A model generated the notes under the pieces. That model was not told the DNA's origin. It saw only the letters and a list, made by a program, of their open reading frames with translations, and made no database searches. DNA of 64,000 nt from Rhynochetos jubatus (taxonomy: Eukaryota > Chordata > Aves > Eurypygiformes > Rhynochetidae): assembly GCA_027574665.1 (NCBI GenBank), contig CM050650.1, forward strand, positions 96,135,086-96,199,085. The letters run 5' to 3'. The position numbers and the translations under genes were made by a program. Shown in pieces: positions 63,272-64,000 of this stretch; position 1 is the first letter of the stretch, and every line of letters starts with the position of its first letter.

Positions 63272-63718
63272 TGTTTTATTGTTATTAATAAGTTATTATC
63301 AGTAGCAACAAGATTTTGTTATTAATAACATGACTATTAGCAAAACACATACACTTATTCACTTAAATTTCATTCACACATGCATTCACACATAGTTATC
63401 TACCTGGGTCTCAGTCTCCATTTCCAACAGTAGACTCAAAACCAAAGAGTGACTGGCACACCAGTGCCTTCTATACAAGTGTTTACAAAGTTCCTCAGAG
63501 TTCTATTTCATCATGTGTATTTATAACCCTACAGGCTTCATCTGCATTCAGCAGCCCTGACCTTCTGGGTGCAGCATGAGTTACATAACCTGCCATCACT
63601 GCACTGGTTGTGTGGTCAGCAGCCTCTTGGTCTCCTGAGACTATCCATTCCTGCAGAATCAGCAGCTCTCCTGAGCTTATAAATCTTATGGAAACTTTCA
63701 AATACTGCTCTCTCAACA
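63272..63718 (-). mobile_element. Candidate solo LTR of an unassigned ERV family
   Basis: On the minus strand the unit would start tgttgagagagcagtatttg. A TATA box (ttataaatac, near 63517-63526) follows about 200 bp later, and AATAAA (ataaaacat) lies at the far end. A GC-shifted first half and an AT-rich last half fit an LTR layout. No TSD and no second copy in the window support the ends, so boundaries and identity are tentative. The 103-codon minus-strand frame at 63495-63806 overlaps it and has no recognisable domain. Confidence 0.4.
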
Positions 63719-64000
63719 CATAGCCCTCACTTAATCTTCTGGGCTTTGGCAATATTTTTTTTTCAAAGCTATGGACGTGCTGTAGTAGCCATTTACGCAA
63801 AAGCACATAAAAGAGACAATCTGACAGTCAAAGACAGTGGATGAAGAAAGGTATGCATATAGTGAAATCAAGTCCCCCTGAAGTTTTGTCACCCTCTCAG
63901 AACACCTCTTCATTTTGTTATATAAATTATATACATTGTTTATGTAAGGAGTCAATACCACTCTGATTCCTGACTCAGATGCCCCAGTTGTATTTCCATA
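63719..64000. other. Unassigned DNA to window edge
   Basis: Nothing recognisable. A 76-codon minus-strand frame ends here without a domain. Confidence 0.5.

Noticed and set aside
1-64000. CRISPR arrays, tRNA/rRNA genes, operons, telomeric repeats
   Set aside because: No regularly spaced direct repeats with unique spacers, no cloverleaf or rRNA landmarks and no telomere-like arrays were seen. The repeat content is that of a bird genome.

Overview
The window looks like avian (bird) nuclear DNA: AT-rich, mostly non-coding, with CR1 LINE 3' ends and bird-type ERVL-like LTRs as the only clearly recognisable content. CR1 fragments carry the typical octamer-like tail (attctatga / tgattcta) and the conserved C-terminal ORF2 peptide. 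The LTRs have TG...CA ends and, in four cases, good 5-bp target-site duplications (TSDs). I find no host protein-coding exon, tRNA, rRNA, CRISPR array or bacterial-type gene. No open frame exceeds 177 codons, and the longest ones lie inside LTRs. The window is intergenic or deep intronic.

Layout. 1-9 kb is unassigned AT-rich DNA with one small CR1 end (4.5 kb). A solo LTR lies at 9.09-10.06 kb and a CR1 3' end with a readable ORF2 C-terminus at 11.5-12.2 kb. From 13.4 to 17.6 kb there are two LTR fragments and two CR1 3' ends. At 19.9 and 24.5 kb sit two strongly diverged copies of one LTR-like repeat, with a CR1 just after the first. Two further LTR-like units lie at 25.4-26.0 and 27.1-27.6 kb. 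A solo LTR (31.7-32.4 kb) is followed by a G14/A-rich tract and a CR1 (33.0-33.6 kb). A young-looking solo LTR with a perfect TSD lies at 35.4-36.2 kb. The block 36.2-43.7 kb has no recognisable element. At 43.7-46.5 kb is a composite of two opposed CR1 pieces and two abutting LTRs. The block 46.5-53.0 kb is again element-poor. From 53.0 to 59.9 kb five LTRs are packed into 7 kb, one a close relative of the 35.4 kb copy. A probable LTR sits at 63.3-63.7 kb.

By my own boundaries, LTR-derived sequence (about 10-11 kb, roughly one sixth) outweighs CR1 (about 3 kb) by more than threefold. That is high for an ordinary bird autosome and would fit a low-recombination region such as the W chromosome or pericentromeric DNA. 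This is an inference that only mapping can settle. All retroviral material is fossil: solo LTRs or pieces of LTRs, with no gag, pol or env region recognised. I did not find a new biological system. The most useful leads are the LTR families with internal periodic repeats, the opposed CR1 junction, the ancient LTR pair and the homeodomain-site-rich block near 47.5-48.1 kb.
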